From Fragilariopsis cylindrus CCMP1102 (taxonomy: Eukaryota; Bacillariophyta; Bacillariophyceae; Bacillariales; Bacillariaceae): a stretch of DNA of 64,000 nucleotides. Position 1 is the stretch's first letter. Every line of letters begins with the position of its first letter. The position numbers and the translations under genes are program-made. The notes below the pieces were generated by a model. That model had not been told where the DNA came from and did not search any database. It was given only the letters and a program-made list of their open reading frames with translations. Of this stretch, positions 1 to 11,215 are shown piece after piece. The stretch is from NCBI GenBank assembly GCA_900095095.1, contig FMBT01000325.1, positions 248,001 through 312,000 of the forward strand, given 5' to 3'.

Positions 1-1285
1 CAGCACGTTAAAGCGATCAAAGAAATCACCAAGGCGGTTCGAAACTGTACTCATGTTTTTGAAGAATTGGGGTGTGACGCCTTAGTATTTTACATTGACA
101 AAGTGATCGTTAATCAAATCAATGTAAAAGCACGACACCTGAAAGAGCAGGTTGACGCTGCTAGCGTACGCCTTGCTGATCGGATGTTGCGGGGCATCCC
201 GCATCTGAAGCTCGAGTTGAAGGTATTATGCCAGGGTTTAGAAGCAGATCCTGTGATACAGGAAACTGATAGCATGTCGATGAAAGTTCGATGCCTTATT
301 GACCTATTGATACCACTCTTTAGAGAAAACGGCAGCGGGTACAGAGGTATCGTATTTGTAGAACGAGTGGCCCTGGTTTCATCGATGGCAAAGGTACTAA
401 ATGATGCGTTGACTTCGTTTATGATTCGGTGCGGTGCAGTTGCGGGGACAGGGAGTCAAAACGAAAACGAACGTCAGTCACAGCTCGATATGTTCAGGAG
501 TGGCGAAATCAGATACTTGTATCTACTGCCGCCCTTGAAGAGGGCATTGATGTATCCGAGTGCGCATTTGTGGTGCGATATACATCAATCACCACTACAA
601 AAGCTCATATTCAAGGCGCTGGAAGAGCTCGTCACCCCAAAGCTCTTATCTTGTACTTTGAAAATGACCCTCAGCTAGAACGGCGGAAAGAGAAGGCCCT
701 GAACGTCGCTGCAAAGGATAAATCACTTTCGTTGACCACGCAAGAGCTTCAAAAGGCAGCCACCTCAATCAATATACCATTTGATGAACGGCATCCATAC
801 CCTTTCCAAGGTAGACGAGTCATAGATGCTGATGATCAAGGCGAGGTCAATGTGTTCAATTGTAAGCAATTTTCAATCAATACTGCTCGATGAGCTTGGG
901 CGCCTCCATTCAACCCAAAAAGTTTCTTTTCAAATACGAATGGACAGCAGGTGGACGGAAAGTTCTTTCAATGGTTCGCTACCCATCACCACACGGTTGG
1001 GTAACTCTATCGTACATCGACTTTAAATCCTTCTGGGGGAAAACTAATTTCGATCCAATATTTTGTGAACAGCGAGTCAAACGCAAAACTACATTAGAGA
1101 AGGAAGAGATGTGCTTCGTATACATGGTGGTTGTACAACTACGCGAAGACAAATTTCTTAATTCTCATAACAAGGTGAATCCAACGATTGGAATTCATGT
1201 CCGCCAGAACTGCCCTCTAGATGCAGACTGGCCTCGAACGATTGCAATCAACAATAGAGTATTCCAGAGCGAAAATATGTTGTAG
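1..1285 (+). CDS. Dicer-type / RIG-I-like helicase, C-terminal part with Dicer dimerisation domain (5' partial)
   Basis: Open from the first base, so the 5' part lies outside the window. The start resembles the helicase insert region of Dicer-family DExD/H helicases. Around 400-650 is the second RecA-like lobe: motif V (LVSTAALEEGIDV) and motif VI (QGAGRARHPKA) are clear. Around 830-1000 a segment like the Dicer dimerisation (DUF283) fold follows, with FNQYCSMS. The protein stops at 1285 with no PAZ or RNase III motif, and none is seen in the next 300 bases. The reading frame steps back by one base near 508 and near 869, both inside conserved motifs and equivalent to one missing base. By family it would remodel or translocate on dsRNA in RNA silencing. 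A non-Dicer SF2 helicase is less likely, given the dimerisation segment. Confidence 0.72.
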
Positions 1286-1600
1286 GTAGATTCCTACTGT
1301 ATAATTATTGATCCACTCACATATGAATAGCCAAGCTATGTTTGAATGTAGTAAGTGATTGTATTCAAAACCTTTCCAAGGATGACCACAACAACGGCGA
1401 CAATACTAAAGATGATGATAATTTATAATTGGACGATGAAGATGAGGTATATATATAATTTCAAAATTTTATCTAATTGTTGTCTATCTATACTGCCTGC
1501 CTGCTTGCCTCGTTACTATCAAAACGCTATGAAAGATAACAAATAATGGTCTGGAATCGTCTTTGAATGCTTACTACACTACTCTCGAGGAGTGATTTTT
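1286..1600. other. Intergenic, no gene recognised
   Basis: AT-rich stretch between the 3' ends of two converging genes. I see no conserved coding, RNA or repeat structure. Confidence 0.5.
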
Positions 1601-1987
1601 TTATGCCACCGGTGCGTACTGTTTGTACGAGACGTGTTGTAGCTTTGGCGAACTCGCACATTTCGGAATACGAATCTCTTCCTCTGCCTTTAGCTTCTTT
1701 ATATACTGATTCCAAGCATCCAGCGCACTATCGTCCTCGTTTATTCGATTTTGTTCTTGTTCTTGTTGTATTTTCAGAAGAAGCATATCACCCCACGGAA
1801 TAGGGTCTACATCTGGTCCATCAGGTGGATCTTCCTCCAAACCACATTCCACCATGAAGGCTGTATGTCGCATTTCTCCAATCTCATCATCTTGATAGAA
1901 ACAATCATCGATCAAATGATTTTCCAATCTAGGAATAATTTCTATTCTAGTAACGAGCTCAACGGACCATTGAATAAGCATTACCAT
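1601..1987 (-). CDS. Small acidic protein of unknown function
   Basis: A 128-residue frame starting at ATG 1987. I do not recognise the family. The middle is acidic and Pro/Asp-rich, with an FYQDDEIGEMRH segment followed by EEDPPDGPDVDP and IPWGDML. The C-terminal third is rich in Lys, Glu and Gln and probably helical. Composition and codon use look protein-like, while the opposite strand gives only overlapping short frames. There is no signal peptide or membrane segment. A further 5' exon is possible because the residues after the start already look like the inside of a domain. It converges on the helicase gene. Moderate confidence that it is coding; no function assigned. Confidence 0.5.
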   Translation of the reverse strand: MVMLIQWSVELVTRIEIIPRLENHLIDDCFYQDDEIGEMRHTAFMVECGLEEDPPDGPDVDPIPWGDMLLLKIQQEQEQNRINEDDSALDAWNQYIKKLKAEEEIRIPKCASSPKLQHVSYKQYAPVA

Positions 1988-2740
1988 AATGGCAAAAAAG
2001 AAAAAACCAATTTATATTATTATGAGTACTCTCTTTCTCTTTTTTTCTTTCTCTCTTTTACTCTTTTTGCATCATTAATTTGAAATTATGGTGCCTACAG
2101 TTGCCACGAATATTGTATTCGGTTGTTTGTTGTTTCGGTGAATTTTCGATAGTACATACACTTCCTTCTTGTGAATATTTTTCCTCTACGTCGCGTCCTA
2201 TATGATGAATGTGAAAGTGTCAAGTACTTTCGAACGTATACCACTGGGTCAGCTCCTTTTCGATATCTTTTCTAGTACCTCAATAATACTTCAGTAGTAC
2301 ATTGTACGACTACAACCGCGACGGTGTCGTCGAAGTATGATTATAGCGATTAACGGGGACAGTATGTTAATTCAACGGGGCCATATAGATAGTGATTTTC
2401 TATTTAAGACTTATGACCCATTTTTTTAGTGTACTTTTTTAATTTATTCTTGTCACGATTAATGAATGATGTCATTGATTCAGATTCATTCATTCACGGT
2501 CAAAAACAAAACAAAAAAAATCCATTTTCACATATTGAAGATCTTGATTCGATGGGAAATAAAAACAACTTAACCCAGAACAAAGTTAATTGCTGTACAA
2601 GTCTTATCACCAGGCATGTATTTGCATATAGGATCGAAAGTATCGAATACTGTACTCTAAGTTTACCCTTATAAGTCGAGGTCGTCATAATCAATCATCG
2701 TCATCCACAAGAGCATTTACCGGCACAGCCACGTAGTATG
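1988..2740. other. Intergenic, divergent 5' region
   Basis: About 750 bases between two divergent genes. AT-rich, with only short frames that look like chance. No tRNA boxes or repeats seen. Confidence 0.5.
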
Positions 2741-3047
2741 ATGAGCAACAGTAACAGTAACAACCCCCATAATTTCGTAGAGAACGAATCAACTATTGCA
2801 CTAGAAAATTTAAAGGAAACAACAATATGGTAGATGCAGCAGTAATAAAAAATTTAAAGAATCCTATTATTATTATTGATGTCCGATCTATAAAAGAAAT
2901 TGAAGCATGTAAAGGTGGTGACCTATCGATGGAAGTTTTCATGTACCGATCAATGTTGATGGTCAACCTCAAAGTATACATGTAACAACAACAGAAGAAT
3001 TTATAATAAATACAAATAGCCGGTGTAATTCTTGACCTATCGAATAG

Positions 3048-3081
<34 letters not shown>

Positions 3082-3244
3082 TAATAATAATAATAATAAC
3101 AATTCCTTCATAACCCATTGTACAGCTGGAAATACAAAATATATTGGAAGAGGAGCACGAGCGGCAGCAATATTACGTAATCTTGGATTTGATAATACAT
3201 ATAATGGAGGAAGTGCTGATGAAATCCGTGCAGCTATGGAATGA
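2741..3244 (+). CDS. Rhodanese-domain protein with Asn-repeat insertion
   Basis: The rhodanese fold is recognisable in pieces: IIIIDVRSIKEIEA (CH2A-like) from about 2866, then IDGSFHVPINVDG, then the active-site loop ITHCTAGNTKYIGRG near 3110, and a GFDNTYNGGSADEIR end. The Cys in HCTAG is the sulfur-carrying residue of the family. Frames step back by one base near 2830 and 2922. A further step lies near 3000, and the phase changes across the TAA repeat. ATG 2741 gives an extra N-terminus; ATG 2827 is the alternative start and avoids the first step. The (AAT)n tract reads as poly-Asn just before the active-site loop. Likely a small sulfurtransferase or rhodanese-type regulatory protein. No clear targeting peptide. 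Confidence 0.62.
3049..3100. repeat. (TAA)n microsatellite inside the rhodanese gene
   Basis: Seventeen or so TAA units interrupted once by an extra A. In the frame of the downstream active-site loop the repeat encodes Asn. No convincing intron borders isolate it: the only nearby AG acceptor would remove the catalytic Cys. Confidence 0.8.
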
Positions 3245-3438
3245 CGAATAGTAATAGAAATAAATGAATGTTAATGATACCGTACTACTACTACAGGTAT
3301 ACACACGTAGTCGTTTTAGTAGACCGTACATTCAATATGTACAATAATGCACACAAGTAGATCGTAACCCATTATTTCGATCAAAATAGTAACAATCTTT
3401 TATTCATTAATAATGCATGAAATAAATAACATAGCATA

Positions 3439-3785
3439 TTATACCACCCCATCGTTGTTTCCATCTACAGGTACAACAAGAGATTCTTTCTTCTGTGATG
3501 GTATACTATTACCAGTGGAAGGTGGTGAAGCTACAGGAACATTCAACTTTGGTACATCTAATTTCAATATAGGTTCCACTTGGCAAATGCAACATCAGCT
3601 GCACGATCTGCATCACGTTCTTTCTTTAATCGTTGTTGTTCCTCCTCTTGATCCATTGCAGTTACAGCATCATGATTTTCTTGTGCAATCTGTAGAGCAA
3701 ATTTACGAATAAATTTTAATCCATAGATGAATCCTGCCAGTACAATTATCAATGTAATTGCGACTGATTTACCATCAATTATCAT
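3439..3785 (-). CDS. Small single-pass membrane protein
   Basis: Starts at ATG 3785. Residues about 8-24 (VAITLIIVLAGFIYGLKF) form one membrane helix, followed by a charged coiled-coil-like stretch with QEEEQQRLKKERDADRA. Near 3592 the frame steps by one base (GCC to GCCC would repair it), after which the protein continues through a Pro/Ser-rich tail with KLDVPKLNVPVASPP and stops at 3439, giving about 115 residues. I do not recognise a family. The layout (short N-terminus, one helix, basic/acidic tail) suggests a small organelle or ER membrane protein, but no target is evident. It faces the RBBP5 gene across about 0.9 kb. Confidence 0.55.
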
Positions 3786-4694
3786 CTTGTCTAAATTATT
3801 CTTCGATTTAATTTGATTCAGTTCGATTTCGGTTGATTGATTCGATTCTTTCCGTTTTCACGTGATACGTAATATGTAATACGTGATAGGCGGTTGGTAT
3901 ATTGCTTTTAACTTGGCGTGGCTTGCTTCGTTTGGCTTCGCTTCGGATCACTGTATCACAGTAAACTTCGGGTTAGAATGCTGTCGCTTATTCTTCTTCT
4001 TCTTCTTCTTCAAGACGAACACACGTGCGCTATGAAGGCGACTTTTCTTCTATACTAATCGTCGGAGATACGTACTACTCTAGTGCGAGGGGAGAGGCCA
4101 CAGTTCGAGTAATTAGTGTAGGAGATAGCGTCTTGTGCTAACTGATATATGGTTTAGTCTTATCGATCTAGTCGCAAGAAGATAAGCAAGAGTAACAGAG
4201 AGGTAGGAGGTCTAGAGTTAGAGGAGGTACTGTACGGTATGTGCTTCATTACTTCGAAGTATTTTATGACATGACCTTATTCTTGGAATCTTTTTCGACG
4301 CGAAGATTATAAAGACGATCGTACCTTTTGTATGGCGCAGTCATAGGTACTATCTATACGGTCTATTTTAATTTATTTTTCTCGTGCGACTATCGTGCAA
4401 AACCCTACAGTACAGTAGTGTAATAATTGATCGCTACTGTAGCTGGAGGAAGTATGATTTGTTAATACTATTCTTTAGTTTTATATTGGCTGCAGTTGCT
4501 ATCTTGTTTCATATTCAATATTCTGTGACACCGCTACTCTACTATTAGCTGCATCCGTACAATTGATACTGACTATTGGGAATTAAAGTCGTACTAACGA
4601 CATACATAGAACTAATACTAGGTCCTATAATGATTCAGTCAACCTACAACTATTTACATTATACATTGCATCACCGTAGTGGGCTATTTGATTT
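3786..4694. other. Intergenic, no gene recognised
   Basis: About 900 bases. Contains a short (TTC) run near 3991-4011 and otherwise unstructured AT-rich sequence with no supported coding frame. Confidence 0.5.
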
Positions 4695-6741
4695 CTAATT
4701 GGTATTATTGTCGCCTCCTCCTCTCCCTTTTGTTACGTGGGACCTGAAGCTGAACACATCAGCCTCGTCTTCGGAATCAGATTGGAATACAGGGACAGGT
4801 TCTATTGTTAGGATGTCGACAGTCTCGTCTTCGCAATCGTCCTCCTCCTTTGACACTACCATTCCATCCTCATCTTCAACAATGTCAAATTCATCCTCGC
4901 ATTCTAAATACTCGACGTTATTAGGAAGGGCTTGAAAGTCCGGAGCGAAGGCTGTAGATTTTACAAAATAATGTATAAACGCGCAAGCAGATCGGTATTG
5001 AGATTTTTGAGTGATTAAAATGGCTAATTAAGTCAACGATATATCTACAAGCGTAGCATTGACTTCAACTTCTCTTACTCCCACAGAAAAACGAGTAAAC
5101 AAATATATACGTACCTGTCCAATTTATTCTTGGACCCCAGACATCGACAAGCCCATCCGCAGCAGCAACAGCAAGGAAGCTTCTCGTTGGATGCCACGCG
5201 ACACTATAAAGCTGGACATTCGAACCGGTTAATTTGTCCATCAAAGCACCCGTAGTCGTATTCCAGATGTAGAGCTCATATTTGGTATCGTTCCCCTGTG
5301 CTCCACCGACGATGTACTCCCCGTCGCCTGATATATCGCAAGAAACGAATTTAATTTTCGTTACGACGTCTTGAAAGACAAAAATTGGCTTTTCGACTTC
5401 AGCAGGTGTCATCCAGCACTCCTTTGTCCCATATAGACGAATGGCAGCATCGGTGCTATTCACTACGAGGTAGCGGCCATTCCGACTCACCATAATTTGC
5501 CAAGCCCACGCATTGCCTGGAATTTGGATTACAAAACTCGGTTGGAGAGGTGGTATCACCTCACAACCCTTCGCAATTAGATCAAATATCGCTGCAACCT
5601 CAAATCCCAATAGTTTTCCATCCTTGGTGGCGGCGTATAATTTTTCACCCTGTGGATCGAATGCAGAGCAAAATACTTCGTATTCGTCTCCTTTAAAAAG
5701 GGTTGCTACTTGTACCTTCGGTAACCTGTCATCGTTTGACTCATTCATCATATTGTCGTCTTTGTCTTTGTCATCGTTATCGTCGTCGTCATTGTCATCT
5801 GAGGTTGTTGCTGCAGCTGCTGCTGATGATGATGATTCTTCAAATCCAGCATGCGGCACACAGAAAGCAACGAGTGATCCATCCTTCAAGACTGTTTGTC
5901 CAGCACACGGATTTCTTGGATGAATTTGGAGAGAATTCCCGATACCCCGTGGGAAACTAAATTCAACTGAAGGATACCGGCGCTTCGTTGAATTCGCAGC
6001 CGATACGAATGATTGTTTGCCCTCATTTTTTGCTGTCGTAGTGGGAGGTGGACATGCCAACCCTTCCTGCGTTTCAATTACCTTGGTCTGTAACCGCGCG
6101 GGTTTCTTAAAGTGATCTCTTCCAGATTTTTTCTTAAACGACGTCTTATTCCGAGACGACGATGTACTGTCCTGATGATCACCGAATGGAGCAGGAGATT
6201 GACTTCGTTGATCGTCATCTGTATCCTTGTTTTTTTCGTCGAGTTGGATTCCAGCGCAGCATTCTTCCGGTCCAAACGGATGTGTCGTATCTATGAGTCT
6301 AACTTTAGCGTTACCAAGTGACCCAACAAGCAGCGTCCTTGATCGTCGTGACCAAGATATAGACGTTACTCCATGGTCGTCACTTCCCACGTCTTTGACT
6401 TTGTTGGCTGCTCTATTACTCCCACTCCCCGTTGACGAAGATAACGAAGGTTTTTTCTTCGCTTCTTTTTCCTGTCGATATAGACTGCTAACCGTTCGAC
6501 TCAAAACGTCGTATACCCCTACTGTTCCACTTCCATATCCCACGGCAACGTACGATCCTCGACGATTGAAGGAAATATGATTCGCTGACTTCCAATCTTC
6601 GTTGACGATTACTTTCTTGGAGCCTTTTCCTTTAACAGAATCATTTTTCTTCCTAAAATGTAGAGCCGCGGGAAGATCCAACGTCGAATCAATTCGATCG
6701 GGAATTTGTTTACGAAATGGATCGAGAAGCTCTAGATTCAT
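4695..6741 (-). CDS. RBBP5: RBBP5 / Swd1-like WD40 subunit of COMPASS H3K4 methyltransferase
   Basis: Two exons, 6741-5115 and 4951-4695, joined across a 163-base intron (donor GTACGT, acceptor CTACAG). The lengths sum to exactly 628 codons. The protein opens with MNLELLDPF, as in RBBP5 (MNLELLESF), runs through WD40 repeats (SYVAVGYGSGTVGVYD, YIVGGAQGNDTKYELYIWN, LYSVAWHP, VDVWGP) and crosses the splice site into NWTAFAPDF. After the propeller comes the acidic hinge NVEYLECEDEFDIVEDED, matching the post-propeller acidic region through which RBBP5 engages ASH2L. Its role is a core nuclear subunit of SET1/MLL complexes. It is longer than usual in the first blades because of Ser/Lys/Asp-rich insertions (about residues 95-330). 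No frame breaks. A generic WD40 assignment is unlikely, given both termini. Confidence 0.88.
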
Positions 6742-7459
6742 TATTGAAAAAAGATAGCAATTACTATCATGTCAAATATAATATAATACAGTACTGTGAT
6801 GTATACGATGGACTAGTAGTGAATAGAATGTTTCCTCGAATTGACCATCTCTTTCGCTACTTTCAAACATACCGGTAGCTAAAAAGTACTGTATGTAAAC
6901 TTAACAAACTTGTTTTCATCACGTGCTTTTTAATCTTACAGGGTCATGCTTGATTAGTCACGCGGGATGCGATCCTCGAGCTCCCCTTTTATTGAACCCC
7001 CCTTTCAAGTATCAAGTACCGGTAGACAAGTGCGTCAGTAACACGGTAATTATCATAAAAACAAAACCGCGAGGAACCACACGAAAAATGAGATGTACTG
7101 TATGTCGAATTGTGTGAGTGTCAAGCCTTCGACCGTGTCGAAGCAGAGAAAACCGGTAAATTTTCTTCGCTCGAGTAGCTGACAGCTGAGGAGTTGTGAT
7201 CTTCAGAACACTTTCAAGCCACACGCTGTTCAGTACGCAGTCGAACACGCCATCATCAGCAACTAAACATACACACTTGAGCTGAAGAATAGACATCAAA
7301 GTATTCCACAATAAAAATACAAATCAAAGCAACAACCATCAATTTTTGTTTCTATCTTATCTTACAGGAGTTTGTTTATTGAATTGTACATTATTTATAT
7401 CGTTCATATATATATAGTCCTTGTTTTAGTTCCATTAATCTCAGAAAATAAATTATACG
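6742..7459. other. Divergent promoter region between RBBP5 and RPL10 genes
   Basis: About 700 bases between two divergent start codons. AT-rich on the RPL10 side. No conserved coding found. Confidence 0.5.
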
Positions 7460-8093
7460 ATGCGTTCTTCTATGCTTCTTGTAACCGCTGGCCTTGCCAT
7501 GACGAGTGCATTTCAAACTCAACCTGTATCACGAAGAGAAACACAATTATTTGGTGGATCAAGTGGACGTGCTACTACACTAGAAGGAAAACAGAAAAGG
7601 TAGCACAAGTAAAAGGACTTCTTGATAGTTCACAAATGATTTTTACGGTCCCAGCGAGTTCTGTCTCCGTTAAGGAGTCTCAAATTCTTCGACGCTCAAT
7701 GCCCGAGGGTACCACCATTTCAGTCGTCAAGAATACTCTAATGACAAAGGCTGTTGAAGGTACGGATTATGAAGTTGCTACATCCTTGCTTAAGGGTGCT
7801 AACATGTGGTTTTTCATCGAAGAAGATATTGGTGCAACAATCAAGGCGTTTAACCAATTCACGAAGGAGACGGGCAAAATGGAAACACATGAAATTTCTG
7901 GTGGTATCATTGAAGGAGTTGAATATGATGCCAAGGGTTGTATTGCTATCGGAAACTTCCATCCAAGAAAGAATTGTACGGACAAATTGCTGGAGCTATC
8001 CAAGCTGTTCCTACGAAGGTTGCACGTGTTATCAAGGCTCCTAATTCAAAACTTGCACGAGCCATCAAACTTGCTGGAGAAACTTTGGAGTAA
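7460..8093 (+). CDS. Plastid ribosomal protein uL10 (bacterial type, nucleus-encoded)
   Basis: ATG 7460 begins a signal-peptide-like segment (MLLVTAGLAMTSAFQTQ) whose SAF resembles the Phe-containing cleavage motif of proteins imported into secondary plastids. The mature part is bacterial L10: KVAQVKGLLDSSQMIFT, ILRRSMPEGTTISVVKNTL, YGQIAGAIQAVPTKVARVI and ARAIKLAGETLE before the stop at 8093. L10 is the base of the L7/L12 stalk. The frame steps back by one base near 7600 (AAAA; one more A repairs it) and near 7952 (a CC pair). With both repaired, the length suits precursor plus L10. A mitochondrial target is less likely because of the hydrophobic signal and SAF motif. Confidence 0.85.
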
Positions 8094-8666
8094 GATTGAC
8101 GAAGAAAATAGTTACTATATGATTAATTTATAGAGTTGTTTTTAACCCAAGAAAAAACTTAGACCTGTAACTAGATTTACCTTACATCTTTCTTAAAATA
8201 ACATTGCATTCGTACTTAGTTGTAAATTTTAACGACCATGCCCCAATATTCAATACTAGCCTGGACTATTGTAGTCGTGTGGATGTGTTGTAGTCGTGCT
8301 GTCTAACAATTTTCGTGTCATGATTTTTACAATATCTGTACTATGGTTTAGATAAAACTATGAAGAAAAAAAGAAAACCTATTCGTATCACTGCGCGCAA
8401 AACAACATTATGCTTTGCTTAAAATAAAACTATGAACAATAACCATAAAATGATGCAAATTGTTACGGCAGAATAGTACAAAATTATTACTAATCTCTAT
8501 GCAGACGATTTGAGTTCAAAAAATCGAAAATATCATAAACATTGGAAGATTGCTCTCATCAAAAGGTGGACATAGTTTTTTATCGTCTCCAATATTCGAA
8601 ACAAAAATAGTCTACTGTAGTAGCTTAGATAATTAGAGCTAGTAAAGTAAAGCTTGAATATACAAA
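8094..8666. other. Intergenic, no gene recognised
   Basis: AT-rich spacer between two genes on the same strand. Presumed 3' flank of RPL10 and promoter of ARPC2. Nothing else seen. Confidence 0.5.
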
Positions 8667-9733
8667 ATGGCGCTAGTGACGGGACCGCATCGAGTTCTAT
8701 TTTCTATGCTGAGTAAAATCTTGAACGAGAAATATGGGGGTAGACAACATTCGGAAGAGAAGCGACTTAAACCAAAATCCGCTAGTCTAGTTGATTTTGG
8801 CGCTCGGATCAAAATCATAGTATCTGAGGTGCAGGGTAAATCACAGATCGAACTACAAGTCACTTTCCAAGGAGACTACGAGATACACCATAACGAAACG
8901 ATCGATTGCCTTCGAGCATTGTACGGGATGTCAGTCGGATTGACTCGATTTGATGATCAGCGCAAAGTTACTATTTCAGTCAAAGTCGATGATGCCATCG
9001 CCCATTTCGATTCTCCACAAAGTTGCGCAAGGAGCCTATCTCAAATTCGAGTCCAAGCTACCGGATCCCCTATATTGAAGGCTTTAAGCCGAATGGATGA
9101 TCAGCAGCGGGGAAATACATCTGCCAATGAGGATATATCTACAAACTAGGAACACACGGAAAGTGCGGTACATTCCACTGTATCAGTACTAACGAAAAGT
9201 AAGTCAACTCAAGGTAATCATCCTAGTGATGATGTAATGTATTTGTGACTAGTAGATGATTTTCATATGTAACTTACATATCGTTATCTGTTCTCTCTTC
9301 CTATTATCTTTCTTTATTTTCTAGAGTAATGGTTGTATTTGTGGTTTCATTCGAAGATGAAATGGAACGATGTTTAGCTAGACTTTTTTACAGCAATTTG
9401 AGGTGACCCAGCGCAAGTCCCCTGACACCACATTGTGAATTCCGTCGACCAAATCAAGCAACCACAGAGTTGAAGAGTATTATGAGCAAGCAGCTCGAAT
9501 CCGAAGGCGACATAATGCCTCCACCAGTCGGATGCCTCTCTTTTACGTTCTTCCCATCAAGTGCAGCATCAGAGGAACGGCGTCTGAAGGCTGTTGATTT
9601 GTTGGTGAACTTTCTTCCGTATATGAATAGGCACGTCAAAAGCACAAAGTCGATGATGCTGAACAGTATGAGATCGAAGAGAAGCGACCTTTTACCTTCA
9701 ATGCAAGAACCAGCAACACTGATTTCATGGTAG
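8667..9733 (+). CDS. ARPC2: Arp2/3 complex 34-kDa subunit (ARPC2)
   Basis: Exon 1 is 8667-9198, intron 9199-9324 (GTAAGT ... CTAG), exon 2 from 9325. The N-terminal half follows ARPC2: a DFGARIKIIVSE segment, ELQVTFQGDY, then LRALYG, corresponding to the human pattern ending in KRVYG. After the intron come KVMVVFVVSFEDE, then VGCLSFTFFPSSAAS, the counterpart of the human IGYITFVLFP, followed by RHVKSTKSMMLNSMRSKRSDLL against the human helix containing HTRMRAKTSDFL. One-base frame steps occur near 9145 and 9385, and another near 9430. The C-terminus is uncertain beyond about 9700 because two frames stay open. The protein would be one of the two central scaffold subunits of the actin-branching complex. 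Confidence 0.72.
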
Positions 9734-9922
9734 TATGGTAGTTCAATTTATATAGGACTATATATAATATGTATATATATATATGTATATTCCTTTCTAC
9801 ATATTCCTGCCTCCGTGTTAGAGCTAGGAAACACTTTGCATCTGATCGAATTGTCAAGAAAATAATTCTCAATATAATTTTAAGTACCAAAAATAGACTG
9901 GAAATAATACCCTTTCTCTCTC

Positions 9923-11215
9923 TCACTTGTAACCTACAATTCCTCCTTTCGGGGTTAAAAATAGCAGACTATTACCTCGTCTTGTCTCCACTATCCCGTT
10001 ATATGCAGTGCGAGGTACTTTGGCTTTTTCATCATCCATAATTCCAATCTTCTTTGCAAATATACGAAATTGAGTGTAGCTGTCATATTCTATTCTTACA
10101 TTGCCCGTTTTAGACATTTGTTCGGCCTCATCGAGTGTGGTTGCAAATTTGCTGTTCGTGACAAGTTCCATGTATTGTGTTTTGTACAATGAATTTTCTA
10201 GATAAGACAAATCTTCCATTTCCCATCGAATAGGTTTCTCATCGAGCTTGACTTGTTCCAGAATACTACCAAATTGGTTCCCACTGACACCTCCTTCTGT
10301 ACCAAAATGATAAGTACGACTAATTTCTGGTCGAATCACCTGTCGACCTTTTCGTTGCGTAGAATCACGCAACCAATCGTCCCAATATCCATCTGGTGCC
10401 CAATTTTTCTGCAGTTCATTAATCCAAAGATCTCTTGTCATCATCCAACCCAATCCTGGAAAGAAATCAGATCTTAAAAGTCGCTTTGGATCACCATTAT
10501 CTACATGACCATTGTCATTGAAGGCTGATACAGCAAATAGTGTCGAATCATTATCGAGTATGGAACTTGTCGACTCCATGTAGGAGAAAAAATCTGGTGC
10601 AACTTGGATGTCCTCTTCTAGGATGATGACTCGATGCGGGAGAGAAAATGAGGAATCTCCAGCCTTCCCAGCAAAAACCTCTGAGAGAGCCCAACCATAG
10701 TGTCTAGCCAGTGCTACGTATGACGCCGATGTACTTCTTAGAATCTTTTTTTTCTGTGGATGATGCATGTGTACTAGTGGTATTCCTATAACTTCGAATT
10801 TCTTCCTATAAGATAACACGATGGTTCGAATATCTGCGTGTTCTCCATCTTCGGATACGATGATTGGGCATCCAAATCTACACTCTTCATTCTCCTCATC
10901 ATGTTGTGGTCGTGAAATACTTGCGTAGACATTTTCTAACGTTCTGTTCAAGTAATTCGCTCTTTGGCAGGTGAAAATCAGTAAGGGAGAACCACTACTG
11001 ACGATGTTTTCAGTGTGGGGATGAAACGGAGATGATATTATTGGAAGTCTTACGCTCTCTCCTTCTGGCATCATTGTTACCGTATGAAAGTAACCAAAGT
11101 AAACAGCAAAAAATCCAAGCATCCATCCCCAAACGACGATCACTAAGCCAATAATAATAGCTCGCGCCTCAAAGTTGAGACGCGTTCCTCTCCTGTTGGT
11201 CGTTGTTCTATTCAT
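9923..11215 (-). CDS. MGAT1: Alpha-1,3-mannosyl-glycoprotein 2-beta-N-acetylglucosaminyltransferase (GnT I)
   Basis: Intact single-exon protein of 430 residues. It is a type II Golgi protein: a short basic N-terminus, then one membrane helix at about residues 18-43. The catalytic domain has the GT13 landmarks: LIFTCQRANYLNRTL, the metal-binding acidic motif in VIILEEDIQVAPDFF, FPGLGWMM, WDDWLR, then RPEISRTYHFG and the GVSGNQFGS motif. It adds the first GlcNAc to Man5GlcNAc2 and so commits N-glycans to complex forms in the Golgi. It diverges head-to-head from the MRH-mannosidase gene across 431 bases. No frame break; length is typical. High confidence. Confidence 0.94.
   Translation of the reverse strand: MNRTTTNRRGTRLNFEARAIIIGLVIVVWGWMLGFFAVYFGYFHTVTMMPEGESVRLPIISSPFHPHTENIVSSGSPLLIFTCQRANYLNRTLENVYASISRPQHDEENEECRFGCPIIVSEDGEHADIRTIVLSYRKKFEVIGIPLVHMHHPQKKKILRSTSASYVALARHYGWALSEVFAGKAGDSSFSLPHRVIILEEDIQVAPDFFSYMESTSSILDNDSTLFAVSAFNDNGHVDNGDPKRLLRSDFFPGLGWMMTRDLWINELQKNWAPDGYWDDWLRDSTQRKGRQVIRPEISRTYHFGTEGGVSGNQFGSILEQVKLDEKPIRWEMEDLSYLENSLYKTQYMELVTNSKFATTLDEAEQMSKTGNVRIEYDSYTQFRIFAKKIGIMDDEKAKVPRTAYNGIVETRRGNSLLFLTPKGGIVGYK

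Noticed and set aside
862-894. A GTAAGC ... AG pair that could be a 33-base intron restoring the Dicer-type helicase frame
   Set aside because: Too short for a spliceosomal intron here, and it would delete the conserved FNQYCS segment. One missing T explains the step better.
3100-3130. An intron ending at the TTGTACAG before CTGGAAATAC in the rhodanese gene
   Set aside because: Splicing there would remove the HCTA part of the active-site loop including the catalytic Cys.
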